From: Deltaproteobacteria bacterium
GTDB taxonomy: Bacteria; Desulfobacterota; Binatia; UBA9968
Direction of reading: 5' to 3'
Assembly (NCBI GenBank): GCA_016193465.1
Contig: JACPSE010000201.1
Location: 1-42,271 of the forward strand
DNA: 42,271 bases
Positions within the stretch are counted from its first letter, which is position 1. Every line of letters starts with the position of its first letter. The notes beneath the pieces are model-generated. The model worked only from the letters and a program-made list of their open reading frames with translations, made no database searches and was not told where the DNA came from. Below, piece after piece: positions 7,848 to 17,041 of the stretch. The translations under genes and the position numbers were made by a program.

Positions 7848-8927
7848 TTACTTCTTTGTCCCTAAGATCTCCATGAGCCGGTCCTGTATCTCATCTGCTT
7901 TGAGAGCTTTTTCACTACTATCTTCCCAACCAACCACGCCCAGCTTTTTTCCTGCCAGCATCTTAGCCATTACGGTGCCCAGCCCTTCGTAAGGTAAAGC
8001 TCTACCATCGGCTTGTTCAAAGGCTTTCTGGCCTTCCGGACTTGCAGCCCAACCAAGATAGAGGACAGCGGCGTTGGGGTGGGGGGCTCCTTTAGGGATA
8101 ATGCGGCCCGCAATGTCACCCCCAAAGGGCTCCATGGGAATCCAATCAATGGGAGCGCCTGTGGCCCTGGCGTCAATGATATTGTAAAGATAAACCGGCG
8201 CAATTTGAAAATCTCCCGCAATCAAGAGCTGGGCGATGGCGCTTCCCCCGCGACCAAACTTTGGCTTGTTCTCTCTTAATCTTCTTACGTAATCTTCTCC
8301 CTTTTCCAGACTCCAGGCCCCCGCAGCAAGGATGTAAGTCCAGGGCTGTACTCTAACGTCTGCTCCCAACTTGCCTTTCCACTCCGGACTCAGAAGGTCT
8401 TCATAGGTTTTCGGCAGTTTTTCTTTGGCAACCAGCTTGGTGTTGTAGGCCATGGTCCAGATGTTTCCATAGGCGCCAACACCAGAATTGGTCTTGTCTA
8501 TGGCCTGAGAGGGGATTTCTTTGAATACCTTTCTCCACGGGAAACTCATGAACACCCCTTCTTTCTTGCCCAGTTCGAAAGATACCTTGTTGCAGGCTAT
8601 CACATCTCCGCTGGGCGCTCTTCCAGCACGGGATTCCATGATGAGCTTTTGTATCACTTCATCGCTGTGCACGAGCGCTTGTTCTATCTTGATAAAGGGG
8701 TATTTCTTCTCAAAGCTGCGAAAGCGTTCTTTCCCCTTCCCCTTCGTCGTATCCCAAACGATGAGCTTGCCTTCCTTCTTGGCCCCCTCGACGAGTTCCT
8801 CGTATGTCTTCTCAGTGACCGGCTTTGTTTCTGCTCCGTCACTCGGGTTTGGCCGAAGCGCCAAAAACGCAAACAGGGAGAATGCGAGAATGGAAGAAAG
8901 ACCTTTGTATGTCAAAAGTTTATTCAC
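7848..8927 (-). CDS. ABC transporter substrate-binding protein, Fe(III) type
   Basis: Protein of 359 residues. The GTG start at 8927 has a strong AAGGAGG 5-6 nt upstream. The N-terminal signal peptide (ILAFSLFAFLALRPNPSDGA) is followed by TYEELVEGAKKEGKLIVWDTT, LPKTYEDLLSPEWKGKLG, the ligand-pocket region GRGGSAIAQLLIAGDFQIAPVY, and IIPKGAPHPNAAVLYLGWAASPEGQ. These are characteristic of iron/thiamine-class periplasmic binding proteins. It lies between another binding protein (40 bp upstream) and the double permease (79 bp downstream), so it is the best candidate for the partner of that permease. The ligand is unknown. Confidence 0.85.
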   Translation of the reverse strand: MNKLLTYKGLSSILAFSLFAFLALRPNPSDGAETKPVTEKTYEELVEGAKKEGKLIVWDTTKGKGKERFRSFEKKYPFIKIEQALVHSDEVIQKLIMESRAGRAPSGDVIACNKVSFELGKKEGVFMSFPWRKVFKEIPSQAIDKTNSGVGAYGNIWTMAYNTKLVAKEKLPKTYEDLLSPEWKGKLGADVRVQPWTYILAAGAWSLEKGEDYVRRLRENKPKFGRGGSAIAQLLIAGDFQIAPVYLYNIIDARATGAPIDWIPMEPFGGDIAGRIIPKGAPHPNAAVLYLGWAASPEGQKAFEQADGRALPYEGLGTVMAKMLAGKKLGVVGWEDSSEKALKADEIQDRLMEILGTKK

Positions 8928-8967
8928 GAAGCCTCCTTATCCAACCACAAGACCGAGCCTTTGGCGC

Positions 8968-10092
8968 TCATTTCGACTTTTCCGCTTTTGGGAATCCGTA
9001 AGCCTCCAAGACCTTCGCCTGCCACTCCGCCATCTTCTGGTGCTGCTCCCAGCTCACCACCGAGAGCTTTTTCCCCCTGAGCTCCTGCTCTACCGCTCCG
9101 CCGCGCGCGTAAACGGAGGATCCTAAAGGCTCGTGCTCGTCAGCCAGTTTCTGCGCCTCCGGGCCTGCCATCCATTCCAGCCACAAAAGCGCTGCATGAA
9201 GATTCCGGGACCCGGCTTGAATCGCCTCTAACAGGGACAGTCGCACGGGTACCGGCTGCAGAACCACGTATTGCAAAACAGCCGCCGGATCTTTCTCTTG
9301 AGACCTCTTCACAGTATGAAAATTAGGCCCGATCATCATCGGGATTTCGCCGGCCAATATGGAAGTCAAAGTTCTGCTTGCGCCTCGCACCCAAAGGGGT
9401 TGCTGCGCCGCCACTCTGCGCGCAAAGTCCAGGGTCTTCTCCAGGCCCCAAGCCGGTACCAATGCCGCAATCTCACTAGGCCGAACATCAGCGGCAAACC
9501 TCTTCCCCTTAAACTCGGGCTTGAGAATGTCCTCCCAAACCTTAGGCGCTTGCTGCGCGAGCACCAGGTTCTTGTTGTACGCGGTGACCTGAAAACGACT
9601 GTAAAACGCTACGATGTTCCGATGTCTGGGGTCGATCATGGGAGCCGGTATTTGGAGAATTCCCCGCCCGGCCATCCCCAGAACGTCGACCTTTGATAGA
9701 TAAGGAATGAAATCGTTGTAGAAATCAGTCCAGAGGTGCAAGATGTCCCACTCCTTAGACCGGCCTGCCTTCATTTCCAGGGTGAAGCGTTGCGCCGAGT
9801 CGGTGCCGGTAATCTCCTGGAGATAAAGATTAATGAACGGATACTTTTTCATGAACGCCTGGACCGTCGTCCTGATGGTCGGAGACTCCATCTCCACCAA
9901 GGCGCGGAGCTTACCTTCCTTCTTGGCTTCAGCTATGATTTCGTCGTGACTGGTGAGGAAGATATACCCTTTCGCCTCAGCCTCCTTCTTGGCGTTGAGC
10001 AACTCGGGACTTGCCGCAGCGGCAAGGGCGACAGAGCAATACCCTAAATACCCCGCAACAAGGGACAGATAGACCATTTTGAAAAAAGCCAT
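8968..10092 (-). CDS. ABC transporter substrate-binding protein, Fe(III) type, first gene of operon
   Basis: The start was placed at ATG 10092 (MAFFKMVYLSLVAG), which has GGGAGGG 9 nt upstream and a proper signal peptide. The frame stays open to 10221, but that extension is polar and overlaps the promoter. The 374-residue product is a close paralog of the protein at 2833-3948 and ends in the same way (EAYGFPKAEKSK). Its segments EAKKEGKLRALVEMES, VWEDILKPEFKGKRFAADVRP and HAALLWLEWMAGPEAQK mark it as a type 2 Fe-class binding protein. It heads an operon with a second binding protein and a permease. Two binding proteins feeding one permease would broaden the ligand range, but that is inference. 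Confidence 0.85.
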   Translation of the reverse strand: MAFFKMVYLSLVAGYLGYCSVALAAAASPELLNAKKEAEAKGYIFLTSHDEIIAEAKKEGKLRALVEMESPTIRTTVQAFMKKYPFINLYLQEITGTDSAQRFTLEMKAGRSKEWDILHLWTDFYNDFIPYLSKVDVLGMAGRGILQIPAPMIDPRHRNIVAFYSRFQVTAYNKNLVLAQQAPKVWEDILKPEFKGKRFAADVRPSEIAALVPAWGLEKTLDFARRVAAQQPLWVRGASRTLTSILAGEIPMMIGPNFHTVKRSQEKDPAAVLQYVVLQPVPVRLSLLEAIQAGSRNLHAALLWLEWMAGPEAQKLADEHEPLGSSVYARGGAVEQELRGKKLSVVSWEQHQKMAEWQAKVLEAYGFPKAEKSK

Positions 10093-10189
10093 CCCAATGC
10101 CCTCCCGAAATGAATTATTTGATGCTGTACTTTCTCCATGTGTTCCTTCAGCAGTTCGCGGCGCAAGACGATCCCTGTTCCCGGTGGAA

Positions 10190-10217
10190 GCTATAACGAT
10201 ACCGTTCCGCGTGTCAA
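10190..10217 (-). promoter_or_regulatory. Sigma70-type promoter for the binding-protein/permease operon
   Basis: On the minus strand TTGACA (10217-10212) is followed after 16 bp by TATAGC (10195-10190), a near-consensus -35/-10 pair. It lies about 98 bp upstream of the start at 10092 and is read away from the divergent UbiD gene. Confidence 0.6.
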
Positions 10218-10326
10218 GCATCTGAACTTGGGGCGCGGCTCCCAGACAGGGCTAGACATTTTCTCCGCGTTGGAGTATGGGGGATTAAATTCACTGGTAT
10301 ACAGAAGGGTCACAGGAGAGAAAAAG

Positions 10327-11817
10327 ATGTTACAGGAGGAGACCGGCCCGCGGTATCGGGATCTGAGAAACTGGATAGATCGGGTAGAACAGATGGGCGA
10401 GCTGAAGGTGATACGGGGTGCCCATTGGGATCTAGAGATGGCGGGAATCGCGGAGATCGTCGCGCGCGAGACCAAGGGGGTCATGCCAGCCCTTCTATTT
10501 GATGAGATAGCCGGCTTTACCCCAGGGTATCGGGCGCTGTTCGGCCAGCTCGAGTCGATGCAACGGCTGGCATTCATCTTGGGTCTAAAATTGGACCGAC
10601 CTGACACGCTGACCTATGTCCTGGCTTGCAGAGATAAGCTGAAAAACATGAAGCTGATGTCTCCCCGCTCTGTGACGGATGGGGAGATTCTGGAAAATGT
10701 GGATCAGGGAGAAAAGATCGATCTATTTAAGTTTCCCCTTCCCAGGCACCATGAGAAGGATGGCGGCAGATATTTTGGGACCGGCCATTGTGTGATTATT
10801 CAGGATCCCGATGAGGGTTGGGTTAACCTGGGGACGTATCGGTGCATGGTGCATGATAAGCGCACTCTCGGACTTCACATGAGTCCGGGGAGACACGGAC
10901 GGACGATGTTTGAGAAATATCTATCCCGCTCCCAACCCATGAAGGTCGCTGTTGCCGTGGGTGCCGATCCGGCCCTTTTTCTTGCGAGTACCATGGCCAT
11001 CCCGCGGGGAGTGTCCGAATATGAGTTTGCCGGAGGCTTGAAGGGCTGGCCGATCGAGGTCTCAGAGGGGCCGTTCACGAAGCTTCCCATCCCAGCTCGT
11101 GCCGAGATCGTCGTCGAAGGCGAATGTCTGCCGGGCGAGACGAAAGAGGAAGGGCCTTTTGGCGAATGGGCGGGTTACTATGCGAACTGCGGTTTGACTC
11201 CCGTGCAGGAACCCGTCATCCACGTGAAGACTGTGCTCTATCGGAAAGACCCAATCATGACCTGTGCTCACCCGACAAAACCGCCCGGTCTTAACCTTGC
11301 CCAATGTTTATTCCGCTCAGCGATGATGTGGGATGAGCTGGAGAAGGCAGGGGTTCCGGATATCCGGGGTGTGTGGTGCCACATGGTGGGTGCAGGCAGG
11401 CTTTTTCTCGCCGTTTCCATTAAGCAGCGCTATCCTGGCCACTCCCGTCAGGCTGGGATGATAGCCTCTCAGTGCGCCACAGGGGTTTATGTCGGGAGAT
11501 ACACAGTGGTCGTCGACGACGACATCGACGTAACTGATCTCTGGGATGTGATCTGGGCCGTGGCTAGTCGCGCCGACCCTGAGCGCTCGATTGAGATTAT
11601 CCGCCGCTGTAGGAGTAGCTCCGCAGATCCTGCTGTTCCTCCTGACCAAAAAAGCTCTACCCATAATCCATCTGCTGTGTTTACTTCGAAGGCGGTCATT
11701 GACGCCTGTTGGCCTTATGAGTGGAAGGATCGGGCCTATCCTGTGGCTCAGATAAGCCCCGAGTTGCGCGGACAGCTCCTGGCAAAATGGGGTGGAGAGC
11801 TTAAGGGGATTCTTTAA
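10327..11817 (+). CDS. UbiD-family prenylated-FMN-dependent decarboxylase
   Basis: Protein of 496 residues starting MLQEETGPRYRDLRNWIDRVE, with AGGAGA upstream of ATG 10327. The open frame extends to 10138, but only the later start matches the family. The catalytic set known from Fdc1/UbiD is complete: Asn167 and Arg172 in NLGTYR, His190 in SPGRH, Glu233 in EYE, and Glu275 and Glu280 in EEGPFGEWAGY. UbiD enzymes reversibly decarboxylate aromatic or unsaturated acids with prenylated FMN and a divalent metal. No UbiX prenyltransferase gene is in the window. It leads a plus-strand operon with a molybdopterin oxidoreductase (83 bp downstream) and two binding-fold proteins, which suggests metabolism of an aromatic or related acid. 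Length is normal for the family. Confidence 0.92.
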   Translation: MLQEETGPRYRDLRNWIDRVEQMGELKVIRGAHWDLEMAGIAEIVARETKGVMPALLFDEIAGFTPGYRALFGQLESMQRLAFILGLKLDRPDTLTYVLACRDKLKNMKLMSPRSVTDGEILENVDQGEKIDLFKFPLPRHHEKDGGRYFGTGHCVIIQDPDEGWVNLGTYRCMVHDKRTLGLHMSPGRHGRTMFEKYLSRSQPMKVAVAVGADPALFLASTMAIPRGVSEYEFAGGLKGWPIEVSEGPFTKLPIPARAEIVVEGECLPGETKEEGPFGEWAGYYANCGLTPVQEPVIHVKTVLYRKDPIMTCAHPTKPPGLNLAQCLFRSAMMWDELEKAGVPDIRGVWCHMVGAGRLFLAVSIKQRYPGHSRQAGMIASQCATGVYVGRYTVVVDDDIDVTDLWDVIWAVASRADPERSIEIIRRCRSSSADPAVPPDQKSSTHNPSAVFTSKAVIDACWPYEWKDRAYPVAQISPELRGQLLAKWGGELKGIL

Positions 11818-11900
11818 ATGCTCCTTGCCGCGCTTTTTGTTTTCTTTTTCGTATCTAAGATAGAGATTATTATGCTTCCCATGTTTGAAGGAGGGTAGCG

Positions 11901-14435
11901 ATGGCGGCGAGGTGGGTTCAGACGACCTGTGGCATGTGTTATGTGGGATGCGGGGTTCGGGTTGAGGTGGAGGATGGGGTAGTGAGGAACATTGAAGGGG
12001 ATCCCAACCATCCGCAGAACCGGGGGGATATGTGCGCCAAGGGGAAGGCAGGGATCATGAACCTCTATAACCCGCATCGGGTAAAGGCGCCGCTCAAGCG
12101 GACCAATCCGAGGAAGGGGCTCCATGTAGATCCTGGCTGGCAGGAGATCTCCTGGGAGGAAGCGATTGACACTATCACAACCAAGCTCCAGTCCATCCGT
12201 GACGACCCAAAAAAGCTCTATATTCAGGGCTGGGAGACAACCGGGGATAGTCACACCTGGCTGCATGCCTTCGCTGGCGCCTTCGGGACGCCGCACTTTA
12301 GCAGTAATGCTTCTCCCACTTGCGGCAAGGTGATACATCCGGTGGAGTTTTTCTCCGGTGGTGGATTTCACCAGCAGCCTGACCTTCATTACTGCAACTA
12401 TTTAATTCTTGTGGGGACGCAGTTTGCCATAGCGGCGCGGGGTTCTTTCAATCACATTGCTCGGGACATGGCAGAGGCGAGGTTAAGGGGAATGAGGCTG
12501 GTGGTGGTGGATCCTATAGGGTCTTATGCTGCCAGCAAGGCGGATGAATGGATTCCCATTCGGCCGGGCACGGACACGGCCTTTGCTTTGAGCATGCTTC
12601 ATGTGTTGGTCAATGAGTTGGGTATTTATGATCGGGAGTTTCTCAAGCACAGGAGCAATGCCCCTTATCTGGTGGGCAAAGAGGGGCGTTATGTGCGGGA
12701 TCCTAAGACCGGAAAGCCTTTGGTCTATGATGGGGCGGACAGGACCACAAAGAGCTACGACGATCCCACGCTTAAAGATCCAGTGGTTACCGGGAGCTAT
12801 GAGTTAGAGGGGTTTAAGGCTCGACCCAGCTTTGAGCTTCTTAGGGAGCATGTGGCCAACTATGCGCCGGAGAAGACGGAGGAGGTCACCACGATTCCTG
12901 CTAAGATCCTCAGGCGTCTGGCGCGGGAGTTTGCAGAGGCGGCGAATGTAGGGGCGACGATCAGCCTAGAGGGGGCGGAGTTGCCTCATCGGCCCGTGTG
13001 TGTGGATTGGGCCAAGGGGCCGCAAGGACACAAGCACGGCTTCCATCAGTCCTGGCCGCTTAAGCTCCTCAACATTGTGATGGGGGCAGTGAATGTGCCT
13101 GGAGGTATCCTGAGCACGGCGGCCGCGGGAAAGAGGCCTTTCCACTGGTGGCCTGAAGGAGGCGCCGATGGTCTATTAGAGAAGGGAGGGAATATACTTC
13201 CCCTTCCCCATCCGAAGGCTTTTCCTGGTCGCACTCCGACCAAGCCCATCCGCATGGATCTGGCAGAGCTTTTCCCTCTGGCGCCTCACTTCCACACCCT
13301 TCTTCCCATCACCGCGCAGGACTCTAACCCTTATGGCATCTCCTACAAAATTGAAATCCTCCTTCACGCTCCTGTGAACTCTCTTCTGGGTTCCTTCGGT
13401 GATCTCAAGATGGTGGAGCATTTCTATCAGTCTGTTTCTTTCATGGCTGGCCTTGCGGTGGAGCTCAACGAGACCAACCTCTTTGACGATATTGTTCTCC
13501 CCTTCCCCAGCTACCTGGAAAGATTCGATTTCAGTACCGGCACTTCTACCCGAAGTATCCCTCCCTGCGGCAAGGACGATTGGTTTTGGCAGGTGAGGCA
13601 GCCTGTGGTGGATCTTCCCGTGGGGATGAGGCATCCCCAGGAGGTCATCATAGAGTTGGCCGACAGGGTTGGCATCCTTGCTGACTTCTACCGTCTCCTC
13701 AACCATACCTTTCACCTCAAGGAGCCCTACACTTTGGAGGCAGGCAGACGCTATCCGGTGGAGGAGGTCATAGACAGGATGGCGCGCTGCTGGTTCGGGG
13801 AGGATAAGGGTTTGGCTTGGTTTGGGGAGCACGGGGTGATCCGCATTCCCAGGGATGTGGAGGAGGCCTACATAGGGCCCTTTATCAATGCCCGGCTGCC
13901 CATTTATCTGGAGCATTTCCTGCAGCGTGGGGAGGAGTTAAAAAGGGTGGTGGGCCAGATGGGGATCCCGTGGGATCTATCGGACTATAAGCCCCTTTCG
14001 GACTGGATGCCGTGTCCTTCCTACGAGGCTATGAAGAAGGGGGAGTACGACCTGATCGCGGTGCATTACAAGCTGGCCTACGTCTACGGCGCCTTTGGCA
14101 ATGAGAATCCGTGGATCAATGAAGTCTGTGAGCGCACGAATGCTTACAGCATTTTGGTCAATGAGGAGGTGGCCAGGGCGAAGGGGATTGGGGATGGGGA
14201 TGAGGTGTGGCTGGAGTCGCCGGTGAATAGGGTCAGGGTGAGGGCAAAGCTCACCCAGTGCATCCATCCCCAGGTGGTGGGCATAGCGGGTCATTTCGGT
14301 CACTGGTCGGAGGGGATGCCGATTGCCCGGGGCAAGGGGGTGAACTTCAACTCCCTTCTGCCTACGGACCTGGAGCACATCGACAAGATCTCCACAGCCC
14401 TGGATCACTGTGTCGAGGTAAAGCTCTATAAATGA
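11901..14435 (+). CDS. Molybdopterin oxidoreductase, DMSO-reductase superfamily, soluble
   Basis: Protein of 844 residues with AAGGAGGG before ATG 11901. The N-terminal 4Fe-4S motif is Cys10-x2-Cys13-x3-Cys17-x27-Cys45 (CAKG). The likely Mo or W ligand is Cys141 in NASPTCGK, placed as in the PsrA/PhsA (polysulfide/thiosulfate reductase) and arsenate-reductase branches. The C-terminal molybdopterin-dinucleotide-binding domain is visible (ILVNEEVARAKGIGDGDEV through GHFGHWSEG). There is no twin-arginine signal, and no FeS electron-transfer subunit or membrane anchor is adjacent, so this is probably a cytoplasmic enzyme acting alone, as acetylene hydratase does, or with distant partners. The UbiD gene before it suggests a linked step such as hydroxylation or dehydroxylation of an aromatic ring. 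The substrate is unknown. Confidence 0.88.
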   Translation: MAARWVQTTCGMCYVGCGVRVEVEDGVVRNIEGDPNHPQNRGDMCAKGKAGIMNLYNPHRVKAPLKRTNPRKGLHVDPGWQEISWEEAIDTITTKLQSIRDDPKKLYIQGWETTGDSHTWLHAFAGAFGTPHFSSNASPTCGKVIHPVEFFSGGGFHQQPDLHYCNYLILVGTQFAIAARGSFNHIARDMAEARLRGMRLVVVDPIGSYAASKADEWIPIRPGTDTAFALSMLHVLVNELGIYDREFLKHRSNAPYLVGKEGRYVRDPKTGKPLVYDGADRTTKSYDDPTLKDPVVTGSYELEGFKARPSFELLREHVANYAPEKTEEVTTIPAKILRRLAREFAEAANVGATISLEGAELPHRPVCVDWAKGPQGHKHGFHQSWPLKLLNIVMGAVNVPGGILSTAAAGKRPFHWWPEGGADGLLEKGGNILPLPHPKAFPGRTPTKPIRMDLAELFPLAPHFHTLLPITAQDSNPYGISYKIEILLHAPVNSLLGSFGDLKMVEHFYQSVSFMAGLAVELNETNLFDDIVLPFPSYLERFDFSTGTSTRSIPPCGKDDWFWQVRQPVVDLPVGMRHPQEVIIELADRVGILADFYRLLNHTFHLKEPYTLEAGRRYPVEEVIDRMARCWFGEDKGLAWFGEHGVIRIPRDVEEAYIGPFINARLPIYLEHFLQRGEELKRVVGQMGIPWDLSDYKPLSDWMPCPSYEAMKKGEYDLIAVHYKLAYVYGAFGNENPWINEVCERTNAYSILVNEEVARAKGIGDGDEVWLESPVNRVRVRAKLTQCIHPQVVGIAGHFGHWSEGMPIARGKGVNFNSLLPTDLEHIDKISTALDHCVEVKLYK

Positions 14436-14463
14436 AGAAGGGGTTTAGCAGGAGGATAGCGAC

Positions 14464-15378
14464 ATGGATAAAATTAAATTTCCCTATCGTTCGGACGGCC
14501 ACCTGGCGTTGCTTCACGTTATCCATGAGTCCGGCGCCTGGGAGAAATACGGGCTGAGCGTCGATTATGATTTCTTTATCGGTCCGGACGAAGCGCATGA
14601 GGCGGTAAAAAAAGGCGAGGTTGAGTTCGTCAGCGGCAACCATGTCACGCCTTATCTGGCCAGGCTTAAGGGGGATCGCTGGGTGTATGTGGGGCAGACC
14701 ATCAATCTCTATGCGCATCGCTTGGTGGTTCGTGGGGATTCAAAGATCCAAGCGATCAGCGATCTCAAAGGTAAAAAGATCGCGTTCCGCGGCGGCCATC
14801 CCGGGGACAACAACTGGCTTTTTCTGAAGCAAAACGGCCTGGACGCGGATAAAGGCGATGTGGCATTGAAAAAACACCGGGGAGAAAATCTCTGGGAGGT
14901 GGTCCAGAGGGGAGACTGCGATGCGGCCCTGCTGACCCCGCCTGATGATCTCCTTGGAAAGCGAGTGGGGATGAAAGTCATCGAGATACCGCCTTTACCT
15001 ATGGTTTACTTTACGACGCTATCGACCAGCAGCGACTTTGCCGAGAGACATTCCGCTCTCGTCGAGCGATTTTTGAAAGGCGTCGTGGAGGGAATCCATT
15101 TTTTCAAGACCCAAAAAGAAAAGAGCATGGCGATTTTAGAAAAAAAACTCAACGGCGAGACTCCATGGGACCGGGAGATGGTCGAATACCTCTATTCCGA
15201 TCTGGCGCCGCATTTAGAGAAAAAACCTTACCCTACCGTTACCGCCATTCAGAATGTTTTTGAGCTGGCCAGACACCGGGATCCGGAGGCGAACGAGGTC
15301 AATCCCCTGTCTCTTTGGAACATGCACTATCTGAGGCAGTTGGACGACAGTGGCTTTATCGATGGCCTTTACGCTTGA
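14464..15378 (+). CDS. NMT1/THI5-like binding-fold protein without signal peptide
   Basis: Protein of 304 residues starting MDKIKFPYRSDGHLALLHVI with AGGAGG about 9 nt before the ATG. The SDGHLALLHVIHESGAWEKYGLSVDY start and IQAISDLKGKKIAFRGGHPGDNNW are those of NMT1-type type 2 binding proteins. The mature fold begins at residue 3, so no export signal exists. It follows the molybdopterin enzyme by 28 bp and precedes the SBP family 5 gene by 44 bp, and is thus part of the UbiD operon. Like the pair at 635-2774 it appears cytosolic and has no cognate permease. It could be an enzyme, a chaperone for substrate, or a ligand-binding regulator. Confidence 0.75.
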   Translation: MDKIKFPYRSDGHLALLHVIHESGAWEKYGLSVDYDFFIGPDEAHEAVKKGEVEFVSGNHVTPYLARLKGDRWVYVGQTINLYAHRLVVRGDSKIQAISDLKGKKIAFRGGHPGDNNWLFLKQNGLDADKGDVALKKHRGENLWEVVQRGDCDAALLTPPDDLLGKRVGMKVIEIPPLPMVYFTTLSTSSDFAERHSALVERFLKGVVEGIHFFKTQKEKSMAILEKKLNGETPWDREMVEYLYSDLAPHLEKKPYPTVTAIQNVFELARHRDPEANEVNPLSLWNMHYLRQLDDSGFIDGLYA

Positions 15379-15422
15379 AGCTCCGTTATACGCGAAGATC
15401 AAAGAAAACCGGAGGTTCATTT

Positions 15423-16973
15423 ATGGCGAAGAGGATTTTTCGTTTTCTCGGCATTGGAATCTTTTTCTTCTGGGGCTTAGAACTTAGCGCCCAAGAGCAG
15501 CCCAGATACGGAGGCACCCTTAATGTGGGTATCCACTCCGATCTGTATGGTCTTAATCCCTTCGTGCGCATGCGCTCCATCGACCTTTCAGTGCGCTCTA
15601 TAGTTTACGAAGCCCTTGTTGCGATTGATGCCAAATCCCAAGTAAGGCCTTTTCTCGCTGAGTCCTGGAAGATCTCTCCAGACGGCAAGGAGTATACCTT
15701 CAACCTGCGCAGGGGAGTAAAGTTCCACAACGGCGCGGAGATGACCGCGGAGGACATCAAGTGGGTCGCGGAGTATTCCGTGGATCCTCAGCACGGGGCG
15801 ACAGGAAAGCCGTATCTGGAAAAGGTGGAATCTGTGAGGGTTGTCGATCGTTATACGGTCAAGTTTGTCTTAAAGCAACCCGCAGCCGCATTCTTAACCT
15901 CGTTGGGAAGTCTGCGCACTTTCTTCGTCTTGCCCAAGGACTCCATCCCTAAGGGCCAAACGAAGGTTCAAACGATGCCACCCGGCACTGGCCCCTTCGC
16001 CTTCAGGGAGTGGCGGGCCGGCTCCCATGCCGCATTCGAGCGCTTTAGTGACTACTGGCAAAAGGGACTTCCCTATCTGGATCGAGTGGTCTTTAAGCCG
16101 GTTATAGATACCACCGCCCGTTTGGCGGCGTTAAGGGCGGGAGACCTGCAGCTCATTACCCGAGTGCCGTCTGCCTGGGTGCCAAAAATCCAGCGCGGAG
16201 AGGCCGGCGAGACCTCTCTAGTCCCTGCCAAGTACGCGGGCTTCCGCGAGATCTACCTGAATGTGGCTCGTCCTCCCTTTAATAACATCAAACTTCGCCA
16301 GGCTGTCCTATATGCCATAGATAAGGAAAAGATCCTGGAGGGGGCCTTTTGGGGACAAGGTGAGGTCACCGAAGAGCGATTCTTTAAGGGTTCCCCGTGG
16401 CACTTCGGTTTCCCAGACCGTAAACGAGACCTGGCCAAAGCAAAGGCCCTTCTCAAACAGGCCGGTTACAAGGGCGAAAAGATTGTCGCGATTTCCCGGC
16501 AGGGCCAGGAGGAGATCCCCTTTTCGGTAGCCCAGCTCCAGGAGGCGGGTCTCAATGTGGTGGCAGAGACTTTGGAGGCGGGCGCCTATCGTGCCCGGAA
16601 CCGCGCCGGTGATTACGACATCAGCCCTGGGGGAGGAAATAACGAGCCCGACCCAGACCAGGTCAGTGTGGAGTTCACCTGCGACGAGGATGCAGTCAAA
16701 CGCCGCGCCCGGGACAACAACCGAACCGGCTACTGCAACAAAGAGCTGGATGCGCTTTTTAATCAGGCCAGCGGCACGATGGATCCCAAGAAACGCCGCG
16801 AGCTTTACCGCAAGGCCTTCAGGATCATCTACGAGGAAGTTCCTGAGGTATTCCTCGCCTTCGAGCACCGCTTTCTTGGCATCCATCCTCGCGTGCGGGA
16901 TTTTATCTCCAATAATAACGAAGATCTTATCTTGTTCGAGGGCGGGCTCCACAAGACCTGGTTGAGCCGATAG
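15423..16973 (+). CDS. ABC transporter substrate-binding protein, family 5 (DppA/OppA type)
   Basis: The start was placed at ATG 15423, which has GGAGG 7 nt upstream and encodes a signal peptide (IFRFLGIGIFFFWGLELSAQ); the frame itself is open from 15315. The 516-residue mature region has the family 5 landmarks: YGGTLNVGIHSD, VYEALVAIDAKSQVRPFLAESWKISPDGKEYTFNLRRGVKFHNG (read as separate short blocks), the hinge region NNIKLRQAVLYAIDKEKI, and the C-terminal RRELYRKAFRIIYEEVPEVF. Proteins of this family bind oligopeptides, nickel, sugars or opines in the periplasm. No DppBCDF-like permease or ATPase follows; the next gene is convergent. As the last gene of the UbiD operon it may capture the operon's substrate. 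Confidence 0.85.
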   Translation: MAKRIFRFLGIGIFFFWGLELSAQEQPRYGGTLNVGIHSDLYGLNPFVRMRSIDLSVRSIVYEALVAIDAKSQVRPFLAESWKISPDGKEYTFNLRRGVKFHNGAEMTAEDIKWVAEYSVDPQHGATGKPYLEKVESVRVVDRYTVKFVLKQPAAAFLTSLGSLRTFFVLPKDSIPKGQTKVQTMPPGTGPFAFREWRAGSHAAFERFSDYWQKGLPYLDRVVFKPVIDTTARLAALRAGDLQLITRVPSAWVPKIQRGEAGETSLVPAKYAGFREIYLNVARPPFNNIKLRQAVLYAIDKEKILEGAFWGQGEVTEERFFKGSPWHFGFPDRKRDLAKAKALLKQAGYKGEKIVAISRQGQEEIPFSVAQLQEAGLNVVAETLEAGAYRARNRAGDYDISPGGGNNEPDPDQVSVEFTCDEDAVKRRARDNNRTGYCNKELDALFNQASGTMDPKKRRELYRKAFRIIYEEVPEVFLAFEHRFLGIHPRVRDFISNNNEDLILFEGGLHKTWLSR

Positions 16974-17014
16974 CTGCTCCTAAAAGTCGCTGATCGAGTA
17001 AAAGAAAACGAGGG

Positions 17015-17032
17015 CGAAAAAAACGTTTTTCG
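17015..17032. terminator. Weak AT-rich hairpin between convergent genes
   Basis: CGAAAAA (17015-17021) and TTTTTCG (17026-17032) form a 7-bp stem with a 4-nt loop, with T-rich sequence on one side and A-rich on the other. It lies in the 68-bp gap between convergent genes and could serve as a bidirectional terminator. The stem is AT-rich, so this is a weak call. Confidence 0.3.
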
Positions 17033-17041
17033 GTTATTCTT

